From a virus: 37,439 nt of DNA. Shown here one piece after another: positions 1-7,380 of this stretch (position 1 is its first letter; each line of letters begins with the position of its first letter). The DNA lies in the IMG/VR virus record IMGVR_UViG_3300029914_000417, positions 1 through 37,439 of that record; one strand, given 5' to 3'. The notes below the pieces were generated by a model. It made no database searches. It was not told the origin of the DNA and saw nothing but the letters and a program-made list of their open reading frames with translations. The translations under genes were made by a program, and so were the position numbers.

Positions 1-597
1 GATGCGACTCTTGACATGGGTTAAAAGTGCTAGAATCTGTTTGAACTGTTCCATGGGATTAATAATTTGTGAGTACACACCGTCACCAGGAGATTCCTTA
101 AAGGCGGACTCAATAAGATCACCCATTAGAATAAAGAATACGTTTGGTCTTTCCATTGCCCACTTAATAAGATTAATAACAGCTTTCCTTTTGCAATTAG
201 AACTGCCCCAGTGGATATCCCCAAGGGGAATAATAATAATCTTATCATCAATAACATGATCGGTAAGATCAAAACTAAATAAGTCCTCGGTTACAATCTC
301 ATCATCAATACTAAACTCTTCTTCTAAATCACAAATATTAATATTATTAATTTCACTTTCGAGATTCTGGAAGAAGTCGCTCATCGTAATTCCCTCGACA
401 AAACTATCATCAGCAAGAATCTTATGATTGCCGGTTGTTTTAACCGTACCAATAACCTGTTTTACTCCTCCGTTCTTCTCATAGATTTTCAATAGGCGGC
501 GCTTAACCGCCCTTATACTTATTCCTAATTCACCTGCGATCATTTCTCTTGTATATCCTCTAAGCTTCATATCCAGAATTTGTACGTTCAGATCCAT
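1..597 (-). CDS. Metallophosphoesterase with N-terminal helix-turn-helix, partial
   Basis: This gene runs off the left edge; 199 codons are visible from an ATG at 597. An AAGGGA ribosome binding site lies about ten bases upstream. Residues 1-45 look like a helix-turn-helix (GYTREMIAGELGISIRAVKR), resembling the recognition segments of sigma-like or transposase-like proteins. An acidic linker follows. From about residue 123 comes a calcineurin-like phosphoesterase core: GDIHWG supplies the first metal-binding Asp and His, and MGDLIE the next Asp. The C-terminal Asn/His motifs lie outside the window. Family members include SbcD/Mre11-like nucleases and phosphatases; the substrate here is unknown. 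It is the first gene after a terminator, so it probably has its own promoter. Confidence 0.8.
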   Translation of the reverse strand, partial: MDLNVQILDMKLRGYTREMIAGELGISIRAVKRRLLKIYEKNGGVKQVIGTVKTTGNHKILADDSFVEGITMSDFFQNLESEINNINICDLEEEFSIDDEIVTEDLFSFDLTDHVIDDKIIIIPLGDIHWGSSNCKRKAVINLIKWAMERPNVFFILMGDLIESAFKESPGDGVYSQIINPMEQFKQILALLTHVKSRI

Positions 598-640
598 GTC
601 ATCATCCCTTATCTTATATTATATATTATAACATATAAAC

Positions 641-673
641 AATAAAAATACTAGCCCCCGAAAGGAACTAGTA
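641..673 (-). terminator. Rho-independent terminator
   Basis: On the minus strand TACTAGTTCC pairs with GGGGCTAGTA (with one extra G in the loop side), giving about 10 bp including two G-T pairs and a 5-base loop. A T-rich tail (TTTTTATTG) follows. It lies between the 81-residue gene at 698-943 and the metallophosphoesterase, so it should end the upstream transcript. Confidence 0.75.
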
Positions 674-697
674 TATTATGACATTTCTCGCTACGAA

Positions 698-943
698 TCA
701 GAGTTCGCGTAGGAAAAATTTTACAGTCATATACCCTAGATTGAGTTCCCCTTCTGCGTTTATCCTATCATAAGCCAATGTGCTTAGGTTCCATAGTGCA
801 TCGTCGTTAATACATTTGTCAAGATATAAATTACCGATTACATTAACTATTTCTTCTTTGGTTAACAGAACATCCAAGTGCTTATTGGGTATTTCATCCT
901 TTTGCGATAATTGAATGTCTAAGCTTTCTGCTGTCACTCCCAT
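698..943 (-). CDS. Hypothetical protein, 81 aa
   Basis: I do not recognise this protein. It starts at ATG 943 after a good AGGGGGAAA ribosome binding site. It is acidic and mostly helical in character, with no membrane segment, cysteine pair or nucleotide-binding motif. It stands alone between a terminator (641-673) and an intergenic region carrying two inverted repeats and a promoter candidate, so it may be a monocistronic and separately regulated gene. Confidence 0.7.
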   Translation of the reverse strand: MGVTAESLDIQLSQKDEIPNKHLDVLLTKEEIVNVIGNLYLDKCINDDALWNLSTLAYDRINAEGELNLGYMTVKFFLREL

Positions 944-963
944 ATATATTTCCCCCTATAAAA

Positions 964-1024
964 TAAGAATATTTCTGTCTATTCTTATGCTTTCGACGCA
1001 ACCAAGCTAGATCCTTTGTCGAAA
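964..1024. repeat. Two inverted repeats in the 5' leader region
   Basis: TAAGAATA (964-971) and TATTCTTA (980-987) form a perfect 8 bp inverted repeat with an 8-base spacer. TTTCGAC (991-997) and GTCGAAA (1018-1024) form a 7 bp inverted repeat with a 20-base spacer. Both lie upstream of the 81-residue gene. If transcription begins near 1000, the first would be a leader hairpin just above the ribosome binding site; otherwise both could be protein binding sites. Confidence 0.5.
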
Positions 1025-1032
1025 AATGTCAA
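1004..1032 (-). promoter_or_regulatory. Promoter candidate for the 698-943 gene
   Basis: A consensus TTGACA lies at 1032-1027, followed after 17 bp by TAGCTT at 1009-1004, a weak -10 box. Its position upstream of an isolated gene supports it, but the poor -10 leaves it uncertain. The -35 overlaps the spacer region of a possible plus-strand promoter. Confidence 0.35.
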
Positions 1033-1046
1033 TTTATAATGTAATT

Positions 1047-1145
1047 AGGGAGAACGTCATGTGTCTTTTCAGGGGAAAAATAGGAGCAAAGTAATAACTA
1101 GCATTCAGATAGAGATAGCTATCCCCGGCACTGCCGGGGATTTTT
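1047..1145 (+). ncRNA. Candidate plus-strand small RNA (about 100 nt)
   Basis: A TATAAT box at 1035-1040 on the plus strand would start a transcript near 1047. A canonical plus-strand terminator ends at 1145. No matching -35 at 17 bp is obvious (TTGTCG lies only 13 bp away), so the promoter is weakly supported. The transcript could carry an 11-codon ORF (ATG at 1059, stop at 1092-1094) behind AGGGAG, but that site would be at the very 5' end. This would be the only plus-strand transcript in the window. It lies downstream of, and convergent to, the winged-helix regulator gene. Confidence 0.35.
1121..1145 (+). terminator. Strong rho-independent terminator, plus-strand orientation
   Basis: ATCCCCGGC (1121-1129) and GCCGGGGAT (1133-1141) form a perfect 9 bp stem with a 3-base loop. 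The T-run is on the plus strand (1141-1145). On the minus strand the same hairpin directly follows the stop of the regulator gene but lacks a T-run there, so it may serve that transcript only weakly. Confidence 0.75.
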
Positions 1146-1146
1146 A

Positions 1147-1524
1147 CTATTTTGAAGATTTTATTTGAGTTCTTAACTGTGCAAGCTCGATTCGTAGCCT
1201 TGTTACTTGTTCCATTAAAAGTCTGTTCTGTTGTTTTTCATATACCAACTCTTCTTCGATACTCATTTTCTTTTCTTCAATGTCAATGTCAGACATTACA
1301 TGGTAACTGTTGGCATTTCTTCTACAAGCAGAACGCTCGATTTCTAGAAATCCTTCGTCTGACAAGGCTTGCAGTGCTTTATGGGCAGTAGCAAGGGCGA
1401 CTCCTGAATGAAATGCGATCTCGTCTACTCTCATGTTGACTGTAAGCCCAGTTTCCTTGGATTGCCTAATAAAGAACCTCTTTACCTTATCTACATTATC
1501 ATCGGACACCAGATACATGCTCAC
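1147..1524 (-). CDS. Winged helix-turn-helix transcriptional regulator with C-terminal coiled coil
   Basis: The protein has a DNA-binding winged helix over its first two thirds: residues VDEIAFHSGVALATAHKAL form the helix-turn-helix and FLEIERSACRRNANSYHV the wing. A Glu/Gln/Leu-rich C-terminal helix probably dimerises. The reading frame extends upstream to 1608, but those codons overlap the gene's own promoter, so that start is wrong. GTG at 1524 sits ten bases after AAAGG; ATG at 1518 is the alternative. Two promoters and repeated TAAGATGT half-sites lie upstream, which suggests autoregulation. Similar small regulators occur in Gram-positive phages and plasmids; the target genes are unknown. 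Confidence 0.75.
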   Translation of the reverse strand: MSMYLVSDDNVDKVKRFFIRQSKETGLTVNMRVDEIAFHSGVALATAHKALQALSDEGFLEIERSACRRNANSYHVMSDIDIEEKKMSIEEELVYEKQQNRLLMEQVTRLRIELAQLRTQIKSSK

Positions 1525-1579
1525 ATAAATCACGCCTTTCTCTCTAAGGTTATTTTGTTGTTTCTGATTTATTATGGTT

Positions 1580-1608
1580 ATTGTACCAATGAAAAGTATT
1601 TTTGTCAA
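1580..1608 (-). promoter_or_regulatory. Sigma-A-type promoter of the regulator gene
   Basis: TTGACA (1608-1603), a 17 bp spacer and TACAAT (1585-1580) predict a start near 1573, about 50 bases ahead of the GTG start at 1524. This is a near-consensus promoter. Confidence 0.8.
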
Positions 1609-1615
1609 TATATTA

Positions 1616-1682
1616 TAAGATGTTTTTAAGACATCTTACATATATTTCATGGTACTAGTATAACCAACTTTGCGACATCTTA
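1616..1682. promoter_or_regulatory. Operator-like TAAGATGT repeats
   Basis: TAAGATGT (1616-1623) and ACATCTTA (1631-1638) make a perfect inverted repeat with a 7-base spacer, centred at 1627, immediately upstream of the -35 at 1603-1608. A third ACATCTTA half-site lies at 1675-1682. The repeats sit between the two promoters of the winged-helix regulator, a natural place for autorepression or for switching between promoters. Confidence 0.55.
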
Positions 1683-1715
1683 TTCTTCCTCAAAGAATTT
1701 TTGTTCTATGCGAGC

Positions 1716-1744
1716 AGTATATCTCTTATATTATAAGATTGCAA
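1716..1744 (-). promoter_or_regulatory. Upstream promoter of the regulator gene with A-tract region
   Basis: TTGCAA (1744-1739), a 17 bp spacer and TATACT (1721-1716) form a second promoter. The spacer contains the palindrome CTTATAATATAAG. Upstream, from about 1746 to 1812, is a run of short A-tracts spaced roughly a helical turn apart, which could act as a curved or UP-element-like activator region. It lies just after the stop of the GT4 gene. Confidence 0.6.
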
Positions 1745-1835
1745 TTACCTTTTTCTTTAAGTTTGAAACTTTTCTTAAAGTTCTTTTGATTTTTCTTTGA
1801 AAATCTTGGACTATTTATCGTATTTTATAGAACTA

Positions 1836-3005
1836 TTAAGCCATGACTGAATCTAAAGACTTCTTAAAACTCATTGCCCCGTTTGTCCAAGTCCACTTCT
1901 TCATTTCTTCAGCCGCATTTTTTCCTTTTTCTCGAACATCTTTTCGATTTTCAAATGTGAACCGAAACAGTTGTTTTAAATGTTCTTTGTTTGGCTCTGC
2001 AAGGCGCATGTAAGGCTTAAAGTATTGCTTACAGTCTGGAATTTCCATGTCAACTGGCTTTAATTCGTAGTTCAAAAGATACCCGTTATCTTCATTGATA
2101 AAGTCCGTCTGACCGCCCCATCCAGTCGCAATACACGGCAATCCACAAGCCATTGCTTCCATATATGGTAAACCTACGCCCTCTCCCCTAGTCGGAAGTA
2201 CATAACAATCACAAGCTCTGTACAAACTAGCTAAGTCTTCCGTCCCTAGTTGATCAAATTGTAATAGAACTGGCGCTGTTAGCTTGTTTGGAACAACTCT
2301 TTGCTTATATCCTCGAATTATCTCACGTAGCATTTCTGGAGATTGTTCAGCACTCATCGGTTGTGTTTTAATAATAAGACGTACCTTATCGTCTATGCCA
2401 AATTCATTCCAGAATGCTTCTAACAGTTCAGGTAGTGCCTTTCTATAACTCCATGTCCCAATGGACAGGAAGTTAAAGTAATCAGTGTCAAAGTTGAAGT
2501 AATCTCCTTTAAGACTAATATCCATCTTGTCCCCCTCTGGCTTAAAAACGCTCAAATCTACTCCATGAGGATTAATATATATAGGAGTTTCAACCCCACT
2601 ATTTTTGAATACCCTAGCATTATGAGTTGAGGGAACGAACACGCCATCTAACTCATTTAAAAGATCAACCCATTCATTATGAATTGGCTCCGGCTCGAAT
2701 ACGATATTGTTTATTACCTTATGAAAACGCTGTCTCTCTTGTTGGTAGTTCAATCCCCAAGGTTGAACATGGACAACAAGAATTTGTTTCTTATCAAGGT
2801 GTTGTGGCTTATTTGTTAGTTCTTTAATCTTAAAATAAGTATTCTTATCTTGCTTGACTGGCTTTGTTCCATAAGATAAAGGTTCAATCCTAACATCTAC
2901 TCCTAAGGCATCTAGTCCTAGCGTGTATCCACGAAATGCAGTTGCGTACCCTTGATTATCATGACAAATTCCTCTCAGTGTTACCTGATAATTACTATCT
3001 CCCAT
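1836..3005 (-). CDS. Glycosyltransferase family 4
   Basis: This is a 389-residue GT-B-fold retaining glycosyltransferase. The donor-binding half contains the family signature GEGVGLPYMEAMACGLP (about residues 274-290), in which E-x7-E contacts the nucleotide sugar. The N-terminal half has the PSTHNARVFKNSGV segment common in GT4 enzymes. ATG at 3005 follows GGAGGG. The start lies 25 bases inside the 3' end of the homing endonuclease gene. It is the last gene of the heptose operon, so a heptose or the host's glycan sugar is a reasonable donor, but specificity cannot be read from sequence. Confidence 0.85.
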   Translation of the reverse strand: MGDSNYQVTLRGICHDNQGYATAFRGYTLGLDALGVDVRIEPLSYGTKPVKQDKNTYFKIKELTNKPQHLDKKQILVVHVQPWGLNYQQERQRFHKVINNIVFEPEPIHNEWVDLLNELDGVFVPSTHNARVFKNSGVETPIYINPHGVDLSVFKPEGDKMDISLKGDYFNFDTDYFNFLSIGTWSYRKALPELLEAFWNEFGIDDKVRLIIKTQPMSAEQSPEMLREIIRGYKQRVVPNKLTAPVLLQFDQLGTEDLASLYRACDCYVLPTRGEGVGLPYMEAMACGLPCIATGWGGQTDFINEDNGYLLNYELKPVDMEIPDCKQYFKPYMRLAEPNKEHLKQLFRFTFENRKDVREKGKNAAEEMKKWTWTNGAMSFKKSLDSVMA

Positions 3006-4033
3006 TTTATACCCTCCATTGCATTTTTTAAGGCAATCTTAGCCCCATACATCTCAATATCGTGTTCTTTTATTCGAATTAAATCATATCCCGAATGTAA
3101 CAATCTCTTTTCTCTATTAGCCTCTTTTTGTTTGTTATTTCTACCTTTGAACCCACATATATCACAACCATGCCAATAACATCCATCTACTTCAATTAAT
3201 AAATTGCTTTCCGGCAAATAAAAGTCTGCATAGTATCCATGTACTTCTTTTTGTTGCACATAGTTTATTCCTAACAAATCAAGCTCATTTTTTATGGATA
3301 TTTCCAAGGAAGACATATGCATACTTAATGCCGCTTTTATCATTGGAGCAATAGTATATTTTTTTTCTTTGGATGTTTTATTTCTCCATTGTTCTTTAAT
3401 GTTTTTACTTATTTTTTCTCTTGTTTCCTTGCTAACTACCTTATTCTTATGTATACGAGACATTTTTAACCTTAACCATTCTGGCATCTTGCGTCCTGTA
3501 TTACTTTTTATAAGCTTATTCATTCTCTTTTCTTTTTCTTCAGGAGGCATATTATCCCAATATTTCCTTGTATTAACTTTGTTCTTTGCTCCGATTTTAC
3601 TCTTAGTCTCAATACTAACTACTTTTCCTTTACCATGTTGATTGCCCATCATGCGCTCTGAAATTTCTTGTCTTACCAAGGGATTAGCGAAGAATTTTTT
3701 GTTTGCTTCTGCAATTTTATTGGTGTGTTCTTCAGAGTGCTTAATCCCTTTCAATTTACTACCATAATTATTTCCTGCCATTTGTTCTCTCTTCTTATTC
3801 CTTGCCTGTTCAGTTAAATTCGGTTTAACTCCCAAGTGTCCAAGTCTATTTTTCTCTTTTCTTATTTCTTTTTCTTCGGGAGTTAGTTTACTATAAGCAA
3901 GTTTCTGAGCACCACTCATGTTCTTCTTTTGATCTTTAGTGAGCTTCTTTCCTTTGCTCCAGGGTATTTGTCCTTTATTTGCTTTTCTGATCTTTTCCTT
4001 TTGTTCTTCGGGCATCTTCTGTCCTTTTTTCAT
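2981..4033 (-). CDS. Free-standing Vsr-like homing endonuclease with NUMOD3 repeats
   Basis: This 350-residue, very basic protein has repeated NUMOD3-type DNA-binding segments (GKKLTKDQKKNMSGAQK, GIKHSEEHTNKIAEANKK, GRKMPEWLRLKMSRIHK) over roughly residues 27-220. A C-terminal Vsr/PD-(D/E)XK-like nuclease domain follows at about 245-325: YYADFYLPESNLLIEVDGCYW gives the acidic metal-binding residues (D270, E281, D283), and HGCDICG a possible zinc pair. This resembles phage Vsr-type homing endonucleases. It lies between the GT2 and GT4 genes, has its own AGAAGGCGAT ribosome binding site, and no intron is visible around it, so it looks free-standing. Confidence 0.85.
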   Translation of the reverse strand: MKKGQKMPEEQKEKIRKANKGQIPWSKGKKLTKDQKKNMSGAQKLAYSKLTPEEKEIRKEKNRLGHLGVKPNLTEQARNKKREQMAGNNYGSKLKGIKHSEEHTNKIAEANKKFFANPLVRQEISERMMGNQHGKGKVVSIETKSKIGAKNKVNTRKYWDNMPPEEKEKRMNKLIKSNTGRKMPEWLRLKMSRIHKNKVVSKETREKISKNIKEQWRNKTSKEKKYTIAPMIKAALSMHMSSLEISIKNELDLLGINYVQQKEVHGYYADFYLPESNLLIEVDGCYWHGCDICGFKGRNNKQKEANREKRLLHSGYDLIRIKEHDIEMYGAKIALKNAMEGIKWEIVIIR

Positions 4034-4081
4034 GTAATCGCCTTCTGTTTATATTTCTAAGCATAATATAAGTATTTTACC

Positions 4082-4777
4082 TTAGAAATTTATTACTCGC
4101 TCGTCGTTCTTGAACGGTACTTTTCTGATTAATTCCATTACATTTTCATCTATTTCATCTTTCTTGTTACAGTCAAGTATTGCAAAAGGAGTTGAACGCC
4201 AGAACCCTGCTCCAGCTTGAAGATTGTTGTATTTTACATCCTTTGCGTACCTATCTCCATAATCCATCAGCATCAAATTGAAGTGAAACAGATGCGTAGA
4301 AATAGGGAGTATTGGCTTTTTATCTGTAATGATTTCATGAACAACACGCTCATATCGAGCGGGACTATCTTTCCTGAGCAGTCTATACTGGTAGTCTGGG
4401 TAATACTTATCTCCCGATTTGTACGTCAAAGGATCAATTCCTGCAACTTGAAATCTCGGAAGAACCAAAGCGTTAATAGGAGTAATTTCTAAGAAACTTT
4501 TAATATCCTTAAAAGCATTACTAACGAGTTCATCCGAGTCCAACATGAATACCCAATCACCTGTACAACACTCTATCCCATAATTACGGGGCATAGCTCC
4601 GGCGCAAGGCTCAATGGAAAATATCTTGTCTGTGTATTCCCTCGCAATTTCAAGAGTCTTATCAGTTGAAAAAGAATCAATAATTACAATCTCATCTACA
4701 TAAGGCTTAACACTTTCCAAACAAGGACGAATAAACACTTCATTATTCAACGTAAGAATACATGCACTAAGTTTCAT
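4082..4777 (-). CDS. Glycosyltransferase family 2
   Basis: A 231-residue inverting GT-A glycosyltransferase. The N-terminal beta strand LSACILTLNNEVFI and VDEIVIIDSFSTDKT bind the nucleotide, and VFMLDSDE (about residue 77) is the DXD metal motif. It resembles short WaaE/KdtX-like GT2 enzymes, including the later RYERVVHE segment. ATG 4777 follows AAAGGAG. It lies directly after the transaldolase gene in the heptose operon and before the homing endonuclease, so transfer of the pathway's sugar or of the host's glycan sugar is likely. No membrane anchor is visible. Confidence 0.85.
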   Translation of the reverse strand: MKLSACILTLNNEVFIRPCLESVKPYVDEIVIIDSFSTDKTLEIAREYTDKIFSIEPCAGAMPRNYGIECCTGDWVFMLDSDELVSNAFKDIKSFLEITPINALVLPRFQVAGIDPLTYKSGDKYYPDYQYRLLRKDSPARYERVVHEIITDKKPILPISTHLFHFNLMLMDYGDRYAKDVKYNNLQAGAGFWRSTPFAILDCNKKDEIDENVMELIRKVPFKNDERVINF

Positions 4778-4796
4778 AAGTAATCTCCTTTCAAAA

Positions 4797-5513
4797 TTAA
4801 AGACTATATCCTGCTAATTGAGCATCCGAATAAAACATATTAACAGTGGATAATGATAATTTTTCAAGATCCATATTAACATTTGTTAATTTATTAAGAA
4901 TATCATTTGTTACAGTGACAATATGACAACCACATTGTTCAGCCTGATATATATTTAATAACTCTCTTGTGCTTGCCCATAATAATTCTAAATCAGGCTT
5001 ATATTCTATCATTATGGAACATGACATCATGCAGGGCCACGGATCTCTTCCTGTATCAGCAATTCTTCCGGCAAAGACAGAAACGATACCCTTAACCCCT
5101 ACTGGAATATTATCTATAACACTAAATGCTTGCCCAGGCGTTAGGATAGCAGTCACGTTGAGAGCCATTCCATCTCCCGCCAATCGTCTTATAAGAGGGA
5201 TAGATGACTCACCTTTTGTATTTGTAATTGGAATCTTTACATATACGTTTTTCCCCCAGGACGATATTTTTCTTGCCTGTCTTTCCATATCTTCAAAGTC
5301 ATCCGAGAATACCTCAAAAGAAATTGGCATATCAGGAATCTCTTCTAAGACTTCCTTAGCAAAACTTTCGTAATTCCATACTCCAGCTTTCTTCATTAGA
5401 GTAGGGTTTGTCGTGAAACCCTTGACTATCCCCTGCTCATAAGCCTTCTTAATGTCTGGAATATTAGCTCCATCAGCAAATATCTTAATCTTTAAATCTT
5501 TAATTCCGCTCAA
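4797..5513 (-). CDS. Transaldolase / fructose-6-phosphate aldolase-like (TalC family)
   Basis: Transaldolases move a dihydroxyacetone unit from fructose 6-phosphate to erythrose 4-phosphate, giving sedoheptulose 7-phosphate. This 238-residue protein shows the family landmarks: IFADGANI (Asp14), GFTTNPTL (33-40), VYVKIPITN with the Schiff-base Lys at about 93, and LNVTAIL (118-124). The start is TTG at 5513 with AGAGGG eight bases before it. It follows the gmhB gene by one base. Its place next to gmhA strongly suggests that it supplies sedoheptulose 7-phosphate for heptose synthesis. A fructose-6-phosphate aldolase activity is the alternative. Confidence 0.9.
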   Translation of the reverse strand: MSGIKDLKIKIFADGANIPDIKKAYEQGIVKGFTTNPTLMKKAGVWNYESFAKEVLEEIPDMPISFEVFSDDFEDMERQARKISSWGKNVYVKIPITNTKGESSIPLIRRLAGDGMALNVTAILTPGQAFSVIDNIPVGVKGIVSVFAGRIADTGRDPWPCMMSCSIMIEYKPDLELLWASTRELLNIYQAEQCGCHIVTVTNDILNKLTNVNMDLEKLSLSTVNMFYSDAQLAGYSL

Positions 5514-5514
5514 A

Positions 5515-6078
5515 TTAAGTTCCCTCTTTCATAATTATATTAACCGCCTCTCTTAGATTGTTAGCGATATAATCAGGGTTGCTCTTACCTCTTTTATTGA
5601 TAGAGTCTTTATTATCTATTAAGATTGTTTGAACCCCTCCAGATATTCCACAATAAATATCAGTGTCCTGATCTCCAACCATCCAAGAGTTCTTCATGTC
5701 TATTTCATGTTTTCTCGCCGCCCTCAATAGAAAATAGGGACTAGGTTTTCTACAAGCGCATTTCCCGGTATGTTCTGGATGATGAAAGCAATAACAATAC
5801 TCCTGAAAGAATATCTCGTTAGAGATAAATAGACTGTGCATCTTATCATGAATGTCATTAAGCATTTTCATCGTTGCTTTTCCTTTAGCATAATTAGGCT
5901 GGTTAGAAACCAGACAAAGTATGTAACCGTTATCTTGAAGCAACTTAAGTGACTTTAAGACATATGGATATATCTGCATGTCATTAGCCGTAAGCGGAGA
6001 TTCGTGTTCTCCTGAAGATGGATTAAAAATAAGCTTATTGATCACGCCATCCCTGTCTAAAAACACCGCCCTGGTCAT
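5515..6078 (-). CDS. gmhB: D-glycero-D-manno-heptose 1,7-bisphosphate 7-phosphatase
   Basis: A HAD-superfamily phosphatase of 187 residues that would remove the 7-phosphate of heptose 1,7-bisphosphate. FLDRDGVIN (about residues 6-14) holds the nucleophile and acid Asp pair, SNQPNYAKG is motif II, the Cys/His stretch CYCFHHPEHTGKCACRKP is the GmhB zinc loop with the motif III Lys, and GDQDTDI is motif IV. The best start is ATG 6078, which overlaps the gmhA stop as ATGA and has GGGAG upstream; the frame extends to 6141 but that part overlaps gmhA. It could also be a related histidinol-phosphatase-like enzyme, but its neighbours argue for GmhB. Confidence 0.9.
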   Translation of the reverse strand: MTRAVFLDRDGVINKLIFNPSSGEHESPLTANDMQIYPYVLKSLKLLQDNGYILCLVSNQPNYAKGKATMKMLNDIHDKMHSLFISNEIFFQEYCYCFHHPEHTGKCACRKPSPYFLLRAARKHEIDMKNSWMVGDQDTDIYCGISGGVQTILIDNKDSINKRGKSNPDYIANNLREAVNIIMKEGT

Positions 6079-6683
6079 CTCTCTGACTCCCACTTCGTCT
6101 GCTGTTCCTTCATCAAAGGATGAGACACTATTAGGTGCCACATAACCCCTTGAAATGCCTCTGAATGAGGCGTAACCGTATCTTGATTGACAGTTGGGAC
6201 AACTACACAGGCATCAGCAACTTGCTTGGTGTAACCACCATCTCTGCCCACAATACCGATTATTGAAGCTCCAACAAATTTGGCATAATTCAGGGCATAG
6301 ACTAGATTTACGCTAATCTTTTTCTCTACATTTCCTCCGCCGACCGAAAGAACAAGTACACAATCTTTAGAATTTAACTTGCTTTCCTTTAGCCAACATG
6401 AAAAAGCAAATTCCCATCCGTCATCGTTGATACGTGCCGTAAGTTCTGATACATTATCTGTCGGGGCATAACACTCAATATTGGCCATCTTACGAAAGTC
6501 ATTTACAGCATGTGATGCATTTCCTGCACTCCCCCCAACACCAAGGATAAACAACCTACCTCCATTAGCTCTAACCACCATTAAGATATCAATTATCCTT
6601 GATATATCCATACAATTAATCTCGTTGGATATTTTTACGCATTCGTTTAGGTACGATCTTATATAATCATCCAACTTGCTCAC
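6075..6683 (-). CDS. gmhA: Sedoheptulose 7-phosphate isomerase (SIS domain)
   Basis: GmhA converts sedoheptulose 7-phosphate to D-glycero-D-manno-heptose 7-phosphate. This 202-residue protein has the SIS fold with GVGGSAGNASHAVND (about residues 48-62) as the phosphate loop, VLSVGGGN later, GIVGRDGGY, and TPHSEAFQGVMWHL carrying the Glu/His expected for metal binding and catalysis. The length fits the family (about 190-200). It overlaps hddC by 17 bases and gmhB by 4. Substrate choice within the SIS family is inferred partly from the operon. Confidence 0.88.
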   Translation of the reverse strand: MSKLDDYIRSYLNECVKISNEINCMDISRIIDILMVVRANGGRLFILGVGGSAGNASHAVNDFRKMANIECYAPTDNVSELTARINDDGWEFAFSCWLKESKLNSKDCVLVLSVGGGNVEKKISVNLVYALNYAKFVGASIIGIVGRDGGYTKQVADACVVVPTVNQDTVTPHSEAFQGVMWHLIVSHPLMKEQQTKWESER

Positions 6684-7380
6684 CCTTTAGCTGTTTAATA
6701 TAGTCCTGCATCTCGCTTATTCCTTCACTAGAACCTATTTCATAAAATCGTTTGCCTATTACATATCCAGCCATATTGTTATTCTCTATAAGTTTTTGAT
6801 ATATTTCAGATAAATCAAATACATCCTTGGTTATTAACGGCTCTATGGATTTTTTGTTGAGAATAGCTAATCCATAGTCAATAAAATGCATATCAGATGT
6901 TAAATTATTCTTATCATATGCAAGAATATTCCCACCCACATAGACAACATTACTTCTGTCCCATAGATTATCATTACGATAGATAGTCATGAGTCCAGGT
7001 TTATTTTGAGCATAATAATAAGAACATATATCCTTAAAATCAACATCTAAATATGAATCACCATACATAACAACAAAGGCACTTCCTAAAAGAAATAACG
7101 CCTTTCTTAATGCTCCGCCTGTGCCAAGGAGATTTTCACCTTCCCTGGAATAAGAAACATCAAGTCCATAATCTTTACCATCACCAACGAATGATTCAAT
7201 CTGATCTCCAAGATGTCCGGTGCAAATGAGGACTTGAGTAATTCCCTTCTCCGCAAGGAGCTTTAATTGATAATAAATGAAGGGCTTATCATCAATCAGA
7301 ATCATTGACTTGGGAGTATTAACAGTAACTGAGTTAAGTCTAGTTGCTAATCCTCCAGCCAATAAGACTACTGTGATCAT
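6667..7380 (-). CDS. hddC: D-glycero-alpha-D-manno-heptose 1-phosphate guanylyltransferase
   Basis: A 237-residue sugar nucleotidyltransferase. LAGGLATRLNSVTVNTPKSM (residues 7-26) is the GxGTRL-type NTP loop with its activating Lys. CTGHLGDQIE, GTGGALR and MYGDSYLDVDF supply the base- and metal-binding parts. HddC enzymes use GTP to make GDP-heptose, and the HddA partner next door favours that over an ADP route. The start ATG overlaps the hddA stop as ATGA, so translation is coupled. Closely related enzymes act on other sugar 1-phosphates, so the heptose assignment rests on context as well as similarity. Confidence 0.85.
   Translation of the reverse strand: MITVVLLAGGLATRLNSVTVNTPKSMILIDDKPFIYYQLKLLAEKGITQVLICTGHLGDQIESFVGDGKDYGLDVSYSREGENLLGTGGALRKALFLLGSAFVVMYGDSYLDVDFKDICSYYYAQNKPGLMTIYRNDNLWDRSNVVYVGGNILAYDKNNLTSDMHFIDYGLAILNKKSIEPLITKDVFDLSEIYQKLIENNNMAGYVIGKRFYEIGSSEGISEMQDYIKQLKGEQVG

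Noticed and set aside
2-259. Plus-strand open frames throughout the window
   Set aside because: All longer plus-strand frames lie opposite well-supported minus-strand genes, lack ribosome binding sites and look like antisense shadows.
601-640. TATAAT boxes upstream of the metallophosphoesterase
   Set aside because: Two TATAAT matches occur, but no -35 at an acceptable distance outside the terminator; the AT-rich context makes chance matches likely.
1525-1608. N-terminal extension of the winged-helix regulator back to 1608
   Set aside because: These codons coincide exactly with a near-consensus promoter (TTGACA, 17 bp, TACAAT), so they are upstream of the transcript start.
2981-4033. Group I intron around the homing endonucleases
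   Set aside because: Neither endonuclease gene interrupts a recognisable host exon pair; both lie between genes, so they are treated as free-standing. The ligase break is a small shift, not an inserted intron.
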